From assembly GCF_037389425.1 (NCBI RefSeq), contig NZ_JBBHKR010000078.1, positions 1-64,000 of the forward strand: 64,000 nucleotides of DNA. Reading direction: 5' to 3'. This document shows, piece by piece, positions 1-9,800 of the stretch; position 1 is the stretch's first letter; every line of letters begins with the position of its first letter. Position numbers and translations under genes: made by a program. This DNA comes from Stygiolobus sp037389425. Lineage in GTDB: Archaea; Thermoproteota; Thermoprotei_A; Sulfolobales; Sulfolobaceae. Below the pieces are notes generated by a model. The model worked only from the letters and a program-made list of their open reading frames with translations, searched no databases and was not told the DNA's origin.

Positions 1-440
1 CAATAGCTTCCCCTTGCTTCTTAACAGCTTCTTGAAGAGACTTGATTGCTTCTGTATGCCTATCTACAGTCTCTTGAAGAGACGCAATAGCTTCCCCTTG
101 CTTCTTAACAGCTTCTTGAAGAGACTTGATTGCTTCTGTATGCCTATCTACAGTCTCTTGAAGAGACGCAATAGCTTCCCCTTGCTTCTTAACAGCTTCT
201 TGAAGCCCCTCAATGGCTAATGTGTGTCGATTAACAGTCTCTTGAAGAGACGCAATAGCTTCCCCTTGCTTCTTAACAGCTTCTTGAAGAGACTTGATTG
301 CTTCTGTATGCCTATCTACAGTCTCCTGCAAAGACTTAACACCCTGCTGAAGAGACACAATGGCCTCTGTGTGTCGATTAACAGTTTGTTGTAAAGATGC
401 AATTACCTCTGAATGTTTTCTAATCTCTTCCTGCAAGGCT
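1..440. repeat. In-frame 42-bp / 84-bp tandem repeats in the coiled-coil gene
   Basis: Two 42-bp units alternate, giving a near-perfect 84-bp higher-order period: the string caatagcttcccc recurs at 1, 85, 169 and 253. Units further right are progressively diverged. Because 42 is a multiple of 3 and each unit encodes 14 residues, changes in copy number lengthen or shorten the coiled coil without breaking the frame. The near-identity of the units at 1-330 implies recent duplication or gene conversion. Confidence 0.9.
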
Positions 441-571
441 TTTATACTCTTGCTATTCTCTTCTAACTTCTTTATCACGATTTCGTCCTTAAGCTTTTCA
501 TAAATTTTCTCAGCTAATGCTGAAAGTAATTGAGGATTGTTAAGTATCTCGTCAGCGATCCTCCCGCTCAT
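1..571 (-). CDS. Repeat-rich coiled-coil protein, DUF3782-like (partial, runs off left edge)
   Basis: Reading on the minus strand from an ATG at 571 the frame stays open to base 1, so the 3' end lies outside the window. The first ~55 residues are a conserved-looking start (MSGRIADEILNNPQLLSALA, then a Lys/Glu-rich helix). After that come 14-residue units of the type SLQETVDRHTEAIK / SLQEAVKKQGEAIA, a long charged coiled coil. I recall this arrangement from Sulfolobales proteins annotated DUF3782, in which the coiled coil precedes a PD-(D/E)XK nuclease-like domain; that domain, if present, is beyond the edge. The plus-strand frame over the same bases is a shadow. Function unknown. Confidence 0.75.
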   Translation of the reverse strand, partial: MSGRIADEILNNPQLLSALAEKIYEKLKDEIVIKKLEENSKSIKALQEEIRKHSEVIASLQQTVNRHTEAIVSLQQGVKSLQETVDRHTEAIKSLQEAVKKQGEAIASLQETVNRHTLAIEGLQEAVKKQGEAIASLQETVDRHTEAIKSLQEAVKKQGEAIASLQETVDRHTEAIKSLQEAVKKQGEAI

Positions 572-1313
572 ATTTAATTACTTTTGAGTCAAGGATTATA
601 AGTTATTTGGAGATAATCAAAAAACAGATATAATAATTATATCTTTAGAGATTTGTATTATGTTAAAAAGATTATTTATCTCAAGAAGAGGAATTGGGGC
701 GAACACACTCGCGTAGCTTTGCAGTATCTCAGCAGTTCGTGAATTTAGGTATATTAAGGGATATAGACGAATTATGAGCGATTTGTAGATAACACGCTGG
801 AGGAGGCTTACTTTGAGCTGAGACCGAAGTCTTTTTTTAATCACTGAAATAATTTAAATTAAGTACGAGGGAATTTGAGGAAATCATTATCCCTTATTAG
901 AAGAGTCCTAACGACCTAGAAAAGATTAGGAAAAGTTTGACTCAACCTACCGTTAAAAATCTTGTGTTAAAATCTCGTGCCAGGAGAGTCGTTTATTCAA
1001 ATGTCATGTAGAAATAGAAAGGGAATGGTTGGCTTTAACTGTCAGAGATACTAAAGTTGCTAGACCGGGACTTATCGTAGACCTTGTGTCGGAAGATGCC
1101 AAGTACTCAATTACGATATTAAAGTGACTTTAGGTAAAGAACAGCTCGAAATAACCCCTCCCGAACGCTTTCCCCTTCTGTCACGGTCTTCACGAGATTA
1201 ACTAAACTGTTATCAATAGTTGAGAGCTTATGAATACCTTAATGTTAATAATGAAATCTGCATTTCCCCTTTTATCAAATTCTGGCCCTAAACAATAATG
1301 AATAGTTTTTCTC
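572..1313. other. Gene-poor stretch with a decayed reading frame
   Basis: No intact gene is visible. On the plus strand about 935-1190 there are joined segments in shifting frames that read like protein (for example VKNLVLKSRARRVVYS, then WLALTVRDTKVARPGLIVDL, then VTLGKEQLEITPPERF), separated by a frameshift and a stop. This is best explained as a decayed gene; I do not recognise the family. A 75-codon minus-strand frame at 617-844 has no protein-like features. Confidence 0.3.
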
Positions 1314-2189
1314 TTAGCTTAAATTTACAACGTTGTCGAACATAGAGGAAAAGGACTTATCCCTCGTTGTCATAATTACTTTTTTCTTATTAACTACCTC
1401 CTCTACTAACACTTTCTTCATCTCTTCATCAAGGTAAACCTCTGCATCGTCGATAAGCACTAGTTCACCTTTCTTGCTTGAAATCACAATCTCAGCAATC
1501 CTCTTCAGACCGTGAGAAATAACTGGGTACTTCTTACCGTCTATAAATACGCCGAAATCCGTGATAGTCACCTTTTTATCTCTGATAATCGCTTCACCTT
1601 TAGCCTCAATAACTAAAGCAGCTGGTCTTAAGCCCAAAAAGAATAAGTCTAAGAAGGAGTTAACCACTGCGTTACCCTCCACATCTTTCAATAAGTCCTT
1701 GAGTAGATCGAAATATTGGTATTTCTCTTTCCCATTACTACCGTATACTAGTTCTATGGTGGTACCTTTAACGTTAACCTGGATCTCTCCTACTGGTAAA
1801 TCTTTATTTTCCACCTCCCTTACTTCAAATTTAACGTCTTTGTTGAGGGCTAATCCCACGTTCACTTCTTCTCTCGTGATCTTTACGGACATAGTTCCTA
1901 ACTCACCCTCAAAGATTACCTCACCCTCTCCGTTAATAATCTCCTTAACGTCAGAGCGGAAAGTTTCTTCTATACTCCTCTTTAAAGTGTATGATAAAGC
2001 CTTTTTGAAATTATCATCTACTTGTAAAGACTTCATCTTAACTTCCTTTGCCCAGGCGTTGATTAATGCGTATAAAGTTAAGAGAAGAGTGGTTTTACCA
2101 GTGCCGTTATTCCCAGTTATAACAGTAGTCTTGTCCAACGAAAAACTAACGTCTCGGATAGCTCCTATTCCTCTTACTGTGACTTTCAC
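1314..2189 (-). CDS. Orphan ABC/RecF-type ATPase
   Basis: A 291-residue P-loop NTPase. Walker A is GNNGTGKTT (residues 27-35), preceded by a short beta-rich start. A Walker B-like LVLIDDAEVYL lies near residue 243, followed by a segment resembling the H-loop region (KKVIMTTRD). A degenerate signature-like SHGLKR sits just before it. The middle third is beta-rich and unlike transporter ATPases, so AAA_21 / RecF / OLD-like ATPases fit better than an ABC importer. There is no partner permease or nuclease beside it, and no operon. It follows a decayed region downstream, so its biological role (DNA metabolism, defence, RNase L inhibitor-like) is open. Confidence 0.75.
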   Translation of the reverse strand: MKVTVRGIGAIRDVSFSLDKTTVITGNNGTGKTTLLLTLYALINAWAKEVKMKSLQVDDNFKKALSYTLKRSIEETFRSDVKEIINGEGEVIFEGELGTMSVKITREEVNVGLALNKDVKFEVREVENKDLPVGEIQVNVKGTTIELVYGSNGKEKYQYFDLLKDLLKDVEGNAVVNSFLDLFFLGLRPAALVIEAKGEAIIRDKKVTITDFGVFIDGKKYPVISHGLKRIAEIVISSKKGELVLIDDAEVYLDEEMKKVLVEEVVNKKKVIMTTRDKSFSSMFDNVVNLS

Positions 2190-2993
2190 TAGATACTCAC
2201 CTCTTTAGCATAATATAAATATGACTGAGCTAGATTAAATGAGACCACGTGAAAATTTTTACCGAGGGTGAAAAAATCTTACCGTTTTTAATTAGCCGCT
2301 ATCCCTTAAAAAGTTATAAAAGGTCATGAATTAATTGACATCCTTTAAGAATTCTAGCTGTAGAAAGCATGATACAGATAGAAGTCTAAAACTCGCTAAA
2401 CAGAACTAGTTAAAACTACTTAGATTATAAGGGGCTTATAGAGACACTTACACGTAAAAGATACTTCGATTCTGTGTCTACTTTGACTCAAACCTACTAG
2501 CGCTAACATTCTTAAGCGTTTATCTTAAGAGAGAGTTGTTTAACTTCACGATAAATTATTTATCACTCTCTCTTCAGCAATGTACTCCTCTCTTTTCATA
2601 ATCTTATTACTTATCCACAAACCTCGTCAGTATGACTTCAATAATTTTCTGACTATGTTCTACGCTAGTTCCAGCAGCATACCTTTTAAGGAAATCCCTA
2701 GACATCTGTCTTCTTACTCGCCCTTTAGTGCGAGTGTTTAAGCTCGGCCTAAATCCCGAACTTTAGTTGTATATATTAAGTTCTTCCCGTTTATAATACA
2801 TAGCTGAACATTCTTTATAATGTAGATTAAACACAGACTACATGTGATACTATATATCGATTTAGCTTAAATTACTAAATTTTATGCGGATAGAATGGTT
2901 AAACAAAAATTAATAAATTACAGAAAAATTTTCATCACTCCTATATATTATTTAATTTTAAATAAAGTTATGAAAATAAAAAACTAAAAAAAA
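2190..2993. other. Intergenic region with one protein-like fragment
   Basis: The 800 bases between the ATPase start and the doxA stop hold no gene that I can support. On the minus strand 2607-2762 a 50-codon frame without an obvious origin reads RRQMSRDFLKRYAAGTSVEH and ends with a TAA at 2607; it looks like the C-terminal scrap of a lost gene. The rest is AT-rich with many stops. The stretch 2860-2990 downstream of doxA is very AT-rich and may hold its terminator. Confidence 0.3.
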
Positions 2994-3503
2994 TTACTCT
3001 ACAGTTACTTCTGTCTGGAACTTAATACCGTAAGCACTGTATGAGCCGTCTACATCATAAACTCTAACTATATATTTACCCGGGTTTATGTGGAACGGTA
3101 CATGTAGTATAATGGTAGCGTTCTGTCCTAAAGGCACTACAAGGGCGAAACCGTCAGACTTCGCAGGATGCAACGGGAATTGATTTATTATATCATTATT
3201 AGATATATGACCTAACTGCTGAGCGTTCCACTGGTATAACACAGTGCCGTTAGGATAAAGGATTTGGACAAGGACTATAAATCCTCCATAGGTATCGGGA
3301 CCTGCAGTTCTGGCAATTTGTAGGAACAGAGTACCGTTCGAATATAGCCTAGTCCCTGTCAAGTCGTAAGCTGGAGTTTTAGAATAGTTTGTCAAGTGAG
3401 TAAATCCCTGAAAGTTTATCTGATATAACCCAAATGTGATCCCAGTGGCCAAAAGCATGGCAAGAATAGCAATTGATGATTCCTTCATCATATGTCTCAC
3501 CAC
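2994..3503 (-). CDS. doxA: DoxA, small subunit of thiosulfate:quinone oxidoreductase
   Basis: A 169-residue protein with one N-terminal membrane segment (about residues 10-28, SSIAILAMLLATGITFGLYQ) and a beta-rich outer domain with several N-x-S/T sites. Length and sequence features match DoxA of Acidianus, the ~17-kDa subunit that with DoxD forms the membrane TQO that oxidises thiosulfate to tetrathionate and reduces caldariella quinone. The start used is a GTG at 3503 overlapping the doxD stop by 7 bases; ATG codons a few residues in are alternatives. It is the last gene of the doxDA unit. Confidence 0.85.
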   Translation of the reverse strand: MVRHMMKESSIAILAMLLATGITFGLYQINFQGFTHLTNYSKTPAYDLTGTRLYSNGTLFLQIARTAGPDTYGGFIVLVQILYPNGTVLYQWNAQQLGHISNNDIINQFPLHPAKSDGFALVVPLGQNATIILHVPFHINPGKYIVRVYDVDGSYSAYGIKFQTEVTVE

Positions 3504-4021
3504 AGTAATATTCTTATTTTACCTATCTTAACTCCATCAGGGTATTTACTTGCAAGAAGCTGATCTATTGATAACCATCTGCTACCAGTAAACATGAACA
3601 TGAAGGCGGCTGCACCCTCTGTAGCAGCTATTTGCCATTCATCTACGCAAGTCGAGCCTAACCAACCACCTGCAGCTCCTATTCCCCACGCAAGTATCGC
3701 TATTACAAAACCAGAAAGTCTGGTAAACCCTCCCAACATTAATAACAATCCGAATATACCTTCTAATGCTGTAAACATGATTATGAATGTATAAAGCAAG
3801 CCAGGGTTATCTAGTACCATTATTAACATTCCCTTTATCGGAGCCCACGCGTGAGGAACGAAAGTTATTAGTTTTCCGCCTACGTATGCCGATGAATTAG
3901 GATTTAGTTTTGCCGGAACATTTATAGTTCTCCTTATTGCCGCTGATAAGTACATCCAGCCGAGCGTCAATCTCAGTATCGGCAAGTACTTTTGTGTTGT
4001 ATCAACTTTTACTTGTGCCAT
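3497..4021 (-). CDS. doxD: DoxD, large subunit of thiosulfate:quinone oxidoreductase
   Basis: A 174-residue integral membrane protein with four predicted helices (PILRLTLGWMYLSAAIRR; the IMVLDNPGLLYTFIIMFTALEG stretch; GFVIAILAWGIGAAGG; AAFMFMFTG) and the conserved STCVDEWQ segment near residues 122-129. Family knowledge: DoxD is the quinone-reacting membrane subunit of TQO. It lies 146 bases downstream of the sulfur-reductase cluster on the same strand but has its own TATA box, so it may be both co-transcribed and independently expressed. The doxD-doxA overlap indicates translational coupling. Confidence 0.88.
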   Translation of the reverse strand: MAQVKVDTTQKYLPILRLTLGWMYLSAAIRRTINVPAKLNPNSSAYVGGKLITFVPHAWAPIKGMLIMVLDNPGLLYTFIIMFTALEGIFGLLLMLGGFTRLSGFVIAILAWGIGAAGGWLGSTCVDEWQIAATEGAAAFMFMFTGSRWLSIDQLLASKYPDGVKIGKIRILLW

Positions 4022-4057
4022 ATTACTTCACTCTATAATGATAATTATAGATTTAGA

Positions 4058-4073
4058 GATTTTAAATCTTTCC
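4058..4073 (-). promoter_or_regulatory. Candidate doxDA promoter (BRE + TATA)
   Basis: On the minus strand a purine run GGAAA (4069-4073) precedes gatttaaaatc (4058-4068), about 40 bases before the doxD ATG. This spacing predicts a short leader of about 15 bases. It is the best TATA-like site in the gap between the polyferredoxin gene and doxD. Confidence 0.45.
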
Positions 4074-4167
4074 ATATAAACTTACTATAAAATCTAATTA
4101 ACAGTAGGAATTAAATTGGTATCAAAATTTTTTTACAACAAAAAATTAAACTTATTTTTATTAATAG

Positions 4168-5433
4168 TTATATCTTACTTTTTCTTACTTCCCCAAATTT
4201 CTCTGTCCAGCCACGCAATATCTTTTCAGCCGTAATTTTCTGCTTACAATCGTTACAATACATGAGCTCTTCAGGATCTTTGCCTACGATTTTAGAAATC
4301 TTCAATATCATCCTTTTACTCCCAATTGGCTTTCCACATCCCTTACATCTCGCGATTTCATCTTCGGTTACACTGTATACGTAGTCCTCCCTTAGGTATT
4401 CGTAATTATTTATCTTCCTCACCTTAATTGCACTTTCCTTACATAAAGTCACACATAAGTTACAACCTATACACTTGTGTGGCTCATTCAAAATCATAAC
4501 AGCCTTCTCGTTAGAGGACATTGAAAGAGCTCCAGTAGGACACTTTTTAGCACAAACACCACAAAGCGTACAGTTATCATTGATGTCAACCTTATATGCA
4601 TGGATATCTAAAGTGCTCTCTCCTTCTAATTTACCCTTGTTTACTGCCTTAACATAATCGTTCCTCTTTATTCCTACTAAATCTGGAGTAGTCTCTTTTT
4701 TAATCTTTTTCTTTATCTCTCCATGAATAGTAAGTGCCTTTTCAGCAGCTCTCCTGTTTATACATTTTTCATTAGGGCATATTAACTTAAGGTTAAAGTG
4801 TTCCTCCAAAACTGTTATCTCTTCAATCCCTAAATACCCAATACAAGGAATTATCAGATCACCGCTTTCGGGCTCACAACTGACTGTGAGATTGTTATTT
4901 TTAATGCTCTTGCTCAGCACTGTTATACCGTTCCAGTTAAAGTAAGGAGAATCTATAGCACCTATTGGGCACGAGGCAGAACACAGACCGCAGTTAGTGC
5001 ACTTTACCGTATCAATTACAATCTTACCCTCAACCTTTTGTAAGGCTGAGTTAGGACATGAAGATAAACACTGTGAACAGCCTATACTAGATAAGCAGCG
5101 ATCGGAGACCTTTGGTGCCTTAACTAACCTCTCATATTGCTTACCGCTGATAAAACTCCGTCTACTGTAAGTTTTTTCCACTGGTGCATAGGTTAGTTGT
5201 ATCGCTCTGATCACTATCTGTAGTGGATCAGGTCTTGACCAAAAATATGAACACTCCCCGTCTATTTTCACTGGTTTATCAGACACTACGATGAACTTAT
5301 CTTCTTGATCACACTCAAAACTCTTGATTATTTCAAATAGAGGCTGCGATAAATATAATGGCCACAAATTCTTTACTCTCTCGATAAGCCTCTCTGGGTC
5401 ACGCACGTTAAACAACTTAATCTTCAATCCCAA
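4168..5433 (-). CDS. Polyferredoxin-like Fe-S protein of the sulfur reductase operon
   Basis: A 421-residue cytoplasmic-type protein with four ferredoxin motifs: GCSQCLSSCP and CTNCGLCSASCP in the first half, CTLCGVCAKKCP and CIGCNLCVTLCK in the second, plus a C-terminal zinc-ribbon-like CKGCGKP...CNDCKQ. The N-terminal ~100 residues have no motif I recognise. Acidianus sre operons carry an accessory polyferredoxin-like gene of this kind; whether it carries electrons to the reductase or assists assembly is not known to me. Its start overlaps the chaperone gene by 17 bases, so translation is coupled. No signal peptide, so it should act inside the cell. Confidence 0.75.
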   Translation of the reverse strand: MGLKIKLFNVRDPERLIERVKNLWPLYLSQPLFEIIKSFECDQEDKFIVVSDKPVKIDGECSYFWSRPDPLQIVIRAIQLTYAPVEKTYSRRSFISGKQYERLVKAPKVSDRCLSSIGCSQCLSSCPNSALQKVEGKIVIDTVKCTNCGLCSASCPIGAIDSPYFNWNGITVLSKSIKNNNLTVSCEPESGDLIIPCIGYLGIEEITVLEEHFNLKLICPNEKCINRRAAEKALTIHGEIKKKIKKETTPDLVGIKRNDYVKAVNKGKLEGESTLDIHAYKVDINDNCTLCGVCAKKCPTGALSMSSNEKAVMILNEPHKCIGCNLCVTLCKESAIKVRKINNYEYLREDYVYSVTEDEIARCKGCGKPIGSKRMILKISKIVGKDPEELMYCNDCKQKITAEKILRGWTEKFGEVRKSKI

Positions 5434-6034
5434 TACACCTCATAAACTCTTTAGTAAATTCTGCCAAAATCTTGAAGTACGGGTAATTAGATTGGGCTAG
5501 ATTGTTTAGAAGGGTTGGAACCCACTTCTTAACGTGAGTCTCAAGAAAGAAATCTATTATATCATCTACTTTTTCGTTTCTGGAAGATTTCAGCAGATAC
5601 ATAAGGGAGAGAAAACCGAACTCAGTAGAAATATGATCAGGTTCTTCCTTGGAGTTAAGTCCTACTAAATTGTAGATATTTCTTAAATCACTCACTATTA
5701 TTAAGTCGTAGTAACCTGTCCTCTGAATACTTTCGTATAGAGATAAATTAGTATTATAAGGTTTATCGAGCTCTACGAACTGTATTTCAACGTCAGTTAG
5801 CTTGTCAATATCTGTGATACCATCCACGAGGCTCTTGAAAGTGTGAAACGCCCGCTTAACATTCTCGTTGCAGAAAGAACTTATATATACCTCTATCTCG
5901 TGAATGTTATTCCTTAAGTTTTGCACATCTTTAAGCTTATATGGGTAATGAAAGGCCTGAGCTAAGACATCAAATACCTTTGACGTGAAAAAACTCAAAT
6001 TGTCTTGAACCATGAACTCAACCATGTTTATCAC
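5417..6034 (-). CDS. TorD/DmsD-like assembly chaperone for the Mo subunit
   Basis: A 205-residue all-helical protein. The TorD-family layout is visible: a central GLNSKEEPDHISTEFGFLSLMYLL (quoted in part: EEPDHISTEFGFL, about residues 130-142) and then FFLETHVKKWVPTLL (about 162-176), matching the family's E-P-D-H and F...H...W signature. TorD-type proteins bind the Tat signal of a molybdoenzyme and hold export until cofactor insertion. The Mo subunit two genes upstream does have a twin-arginine signal. The start overlaps the Fe-S subunit stop by 4 bases. Confidence 0.8.
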   Translation of the reverse strand: MINMVEFMVQDNLSFFTSKVFDVLAQAFHYPYKLKDVQNLRNNIHEIEVYISSFCNENVKRAFHTFKSLVDGITDIDKLTDVEIQFVELDKPYNTNLSLYESIQRTGYYDLIIVSDLRNIYNLVGLNSKEEPDHISTEFGFLSLMYLLKSSRNEKVDDIIDFFLETHVKKWVPTLLNNLAQSNYPYFKILAEFTKEFMRCIGIED

Positions 6035-6840
6035 AACGGTAATACATTCTTTTCGTTTCTCTTATAAGTCCTTAAGTCTTGTGGTGTAAGTCCTAAGCTT
6101 TGTGCATCCTTAATAACATTTACGGGGGCGTTGTCTATTGCACCAGTTCTCTCAGCGAATCTTTGTTCTAAAGGTAATTCTGGTTCATTAGAGAAAGGTC
6201 CCTTTGATGGTCCTCTGATTGGCAAGTATTCTTCTTCTGGCTTAGTACCATACTGTTCTCCTAATACAAAACCACCATATTCCGCAACTATTCTGCTGAC
6301 TTCGCTGTTAGGATCACTTAAGTCTCCGAAAACTCTAGCCCCTGCTGGACATCCTCTTACACAAGCCGGAATTCTCTCGTACTCTGGTAAACTCTCGTCG
6401 TAAAGTCTATCAACACAGAGTATACACTTTTTACTCACTCCTTCTATCGGGTCGTAATCTATGTTACCGTATGGGCAAGCGTTTATACAGTACCTAAACC
6501 CTTGACATATTTCATAGTCTATTACTACGACTCCGTCTACTAGTCTCTTGTGTATCGCCCCGGTAGGACAGACTTTTACGCATGGAGCGTCTTCACAGTG
6601 GAAACAGCTTATCGGTATAGGTATAGTCCTAACATTAGGATATGTTCCTTGTTCTGTTCTTATAACTCTCATTAAGTAAAGGGAGAACGGTTCGGCACCC
6701 CATGGATCTAGATCTGTCAATGGACCGAAAACTGAACTAGTATGCCACGACTTACAATTGAGCTGACATGCATTACATCCGAAACACTTATTCAGGTCTG
6801 TTATTATGACTAGTTTGTGTAGGGGTTTGGGAGTGGACAT
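6031..6840 (-). CDS. sreB: Four-cluster Fe-S electron-transfer subunit (DmsB/PsrB type), SreB-like
   Basis: A 269-residue DmsB-family subunit that would carry electrons between the membrane quinol site and the Mo subunit. Cys motifs: CFGCNACQLNCK (residues ~19-30), CFHCEDAPCVKVCP, CQGFRYCINACP, and CILCVDRL...CVRGCP. The third motif has Phe where the family has the second Cys of CxxC; in NarH a Trp at this place goes with a [3Fe-4S] cluster, so one cluster here may be [3Fe-4S]. No own signal peptide, as expected for a subunit exported with its Tat partner. It follows the Mo gene by 37 bases. Confidence 0.85.
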   Translation of the reverse strand: MSTPKPLHKLVIITDLNKCFGCNACQLNCKSWHTSSVFGPLTDLDPWGAEPFSLYLMRVIRTEQGTYPNVRTIPIPISCFHCEDAPCVKVCPTGAIHKRLVDGVVVIDYEICQGFRYCINACPYGNIDYDPIEGVSKKCILCVDRLYDESLPEYERIPACVRGCPAGARVFGDLSDPNSEVSRIVAEYGGFVLGEQYGTKPEEEYLPIRGPSKGPFSNEPELPLEQRFAERTGAIDNAPVNVIKDAQSLGLTPQDLRTYKRNEKNVLPL

Positions 6841-6877
6841 GAATTTTCACCTCATGGACTTAGTTAAAAAAAAAGAA

Positions 6878-9800
6878 CTAACTTGAGTTGGACGACTGTT
6901 GACTCTGGGGTCTTATAACTTGTTTCTGCTGCTGCCACTGATAGTACTCCTGATTTACCTTATACCATGTTATTCCCATCTCTTCTGGAGACTTGTAAGC
7001 ATTATACTGTAGATATTGTAAGTTGGGTGGCGGGTTATACGGTGCGGAAGCCGGAGTTAATACGTAAGGATCTGATAAACCATAGCTAACAGTGTAAGAA
7101 CCTTTACCTAACACTGCACTGACTTTAAATCTCAAATCTCCCCAAGAGGTCTTTCCAGTAAATGGATCATAGTTTAGCAATGCAGGATTAGGTCCTTTAC
7201 TACCTATAAGTGTATCATAGTCAAGATTATTGTAAGATTGTGGATCCGCACCTCCCATACTTGGTGGTAGAATCATGGAGTATACATCATTAAACATTGT
7301 AGATATTGTAGCCTCAGGACTGTTGGTAGGTATGGCTAGTGTTCCGGGTCTTATGTTCCTAGCCTTCCAATACCACACTACACCGGGTCTTGTAGTCTCA
7401 TCGCATACTACCATAGCCCTAACTTTCTCACCGGTCCATGATTCAAATTCGACCCAATCCATATCAGTTATTCCGTATTTCTGACAATCTGAAGGATTCA
7501 TAAACACTGGAGTAAACCTCAGCAAAGGTCTCAACCACGGATTATGGTTCTCCCAGTGATGATAGAACCAAGGTGTTGTATGCCTATTCTCCGTCTGTAG
7601 TGGGAAGCTATTCGGGTCGAAGCCGTCACTTGTCCAGCTTAACGGTGGATACCACTTAGGTATAGGCCAGAAGGCTATTTTCTTTATTTTAGCAATATAA
7701 CTACCGTATTCATCATTAGGTACGTTAGCGTTCTGTTGTGCTAATTGTAAGTACTGCATGTTACCGGTCTTCTTATACATGTAGTAGAAGTATGCATTGT
7801 AGCCTTTCCACATCCCGTAAGCTGCTAGCCTAAACCTTGCAACAGGCTCGGAATATATTTGGACTACTATAGGCTTCACATAAGGTACTAATCCCATGCT
7901 GTGAGCCCATTGCAGATAGTACATGTTTACATGTCTATAATACCTTATGTTCAATGGTAGTTCGTACTCGCCCAATGCATGGCCTATCTTTTGTGTTCCT
8001 TTTGGAACATTTGGAGGTAATTCTCCGTTAGTTACGGGGAACTCTTGTGGTCCAGGGTAGGTCTGAGCGTTACCATAATTATATGCGGGAATCTTACCAG
8101 GGTATGTATACAGCTTCACCTGGTTGGGGTTCGGATCTCCCTTACAACACTCCGTTCCATCTTGTCCTCTTCCCGCAATTAACATCCCTACCCCTGGTGC
8201 TATCTGCCACTTCCACAAAAAGTCTCCGAAGCCGTTAGGATACTTAGGACTTCCGTCTGGGTTTTGGAATGCAGATAAACCTAGTAAGTAACCTATTTCT
8301 ATTTCTACGTCACTGAAAGGTCTTGCGTGGAATAAGGGTGGTAAGATGGGGTGTTCTATGCTATCAGCTACTATGTCAGGGGTTGTAATGGGCCTATCTA
8401 AAGTACTGTGTTCTCCGTATCTTTCAAGGAAAGTGGTATCTGCTAACACTAGGTCAGCAAACGGGACGCTGTTGCCGTAGAACGTATCAACTATAGCGAT
8501 AAATGGAATAGCATAAGTTCCGTCTGGGTTCTGCTTTAACGCTAACCTAATATCCTTATCAAGGTCGTAACTATTATCCCAATAGGGGTTAGTTATATGC
8601 CATAGGAGGAACTCTACATTATACGGGAACTGGAATCCAGCATCCCACATTGTCACGTTATAAGATCTGTGCTGAGCAAACGGAAATTCCCAGCTGTACG
8701 CTCTATCGATTAATAATGGCCTTCCGTTTTCGTCAATCGCTAACATATCAGGTGTGTATAGGAAAGGATTTGTTGTTGAAGTAATTACTGTAGGGTAATG
8801 AACTTTTTGAACCTTAAGCACTTTTACCGTACCATCGTTATATACTCTTTCGTTTATTAGGATCCCTCCTAGTGTACCCACATAACTCTCTCCGTTAGGA
8901 CCAACAGTCGGAATCTCTCCACTATTAACGTCATCTTGCGTTATTCTGGCCCTTGGGTCAGGCACGGCTTCATACGCCGGCCAGAAATCTCCGTCTGGTA
9001 CTGGCTTTGGATATGGGTATTTGGCTCTGTACCCACCAGGGGTGTCAATCGCTCCAAGTAATGCTTCGAGAACCATGATCAGTCTAGTAGTATTAAATCC
9101 GTTCGTATGTGCAGATATACCTCTCATGATATATGTTGCCACTGGCCTTCCTATGAACTCTTCATGTTTCCTACCTAGATAGTCCACCCATTCAGCTTCT
9201 ATTATTACGGGGCTTCTCATCGCAGTATCTCCTAGTAACTTAGCTAGATTTGTTATCTCCTCCGCTGGATAACCTACTTCAGCTTCTACGTTTTCAGGCG
9301 CATAATCGTCCACTAGGAATTGCTCCTTAAGTAGTTTAAACGCCGACTTTACATGAACCGTAATCGTCTCAGTAGTGTCTGGGCCTACGGGTACGGTTAA
9401 ATCTCCTTCATATTCTAAGACCGGATATACTCCGTTCTGCCACGGAATGTCTGTGAAAGCGTAAACATTACCGTCGCTACCCATGACCGCTGGAGTCCAC
9501 TCTCCATTCTTATTAGTCACTCTCAGGAAGAGCCCTATGTTAGATGCCGAAGGTGGATCTATGGTCCCATCAGGATTTGTGATTACCAACCATGGGGCAT
9601 TCGTATACCATCTCAAGTATTCCTCATCTATATACGGCGTTGGCGGTGTCTGGCTCATCCCCTCTTCATGTAACCTCAACAATTCATGAATTATTGAACT
9701 TATTAAAAGACCGTCATGAGCCGGTCTAATCGGTACCCAAATATTCGATATAGGACCAACGTTGGGTTGTCTATCGGGCTGGATGAGTATTATTGTTCCA

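Noticed and set aside
14..220. Plus-strand reading frame over the repeat
   Set aside because: Antisense shadow of the coiled-coil gene; its repeats merely mirror the real gene.
1..440. Possible CRISPR array or non-coding repeat
   Set aside because: Units are adjacent with no unique spacers, are multiples of 3, and form one open reading frame on the minus strand.
617..844. 75-codon minus-strand frame
   Set aside because: No motifs, no promoter, lies in decayed DNA.
1561..2208. 215-codon plus-strand frame
   Set aside because: Antisense of the ATPase; low-complexity Ser/Thr/Pro text without motifs, whereas the minus frame has Walker A and B.
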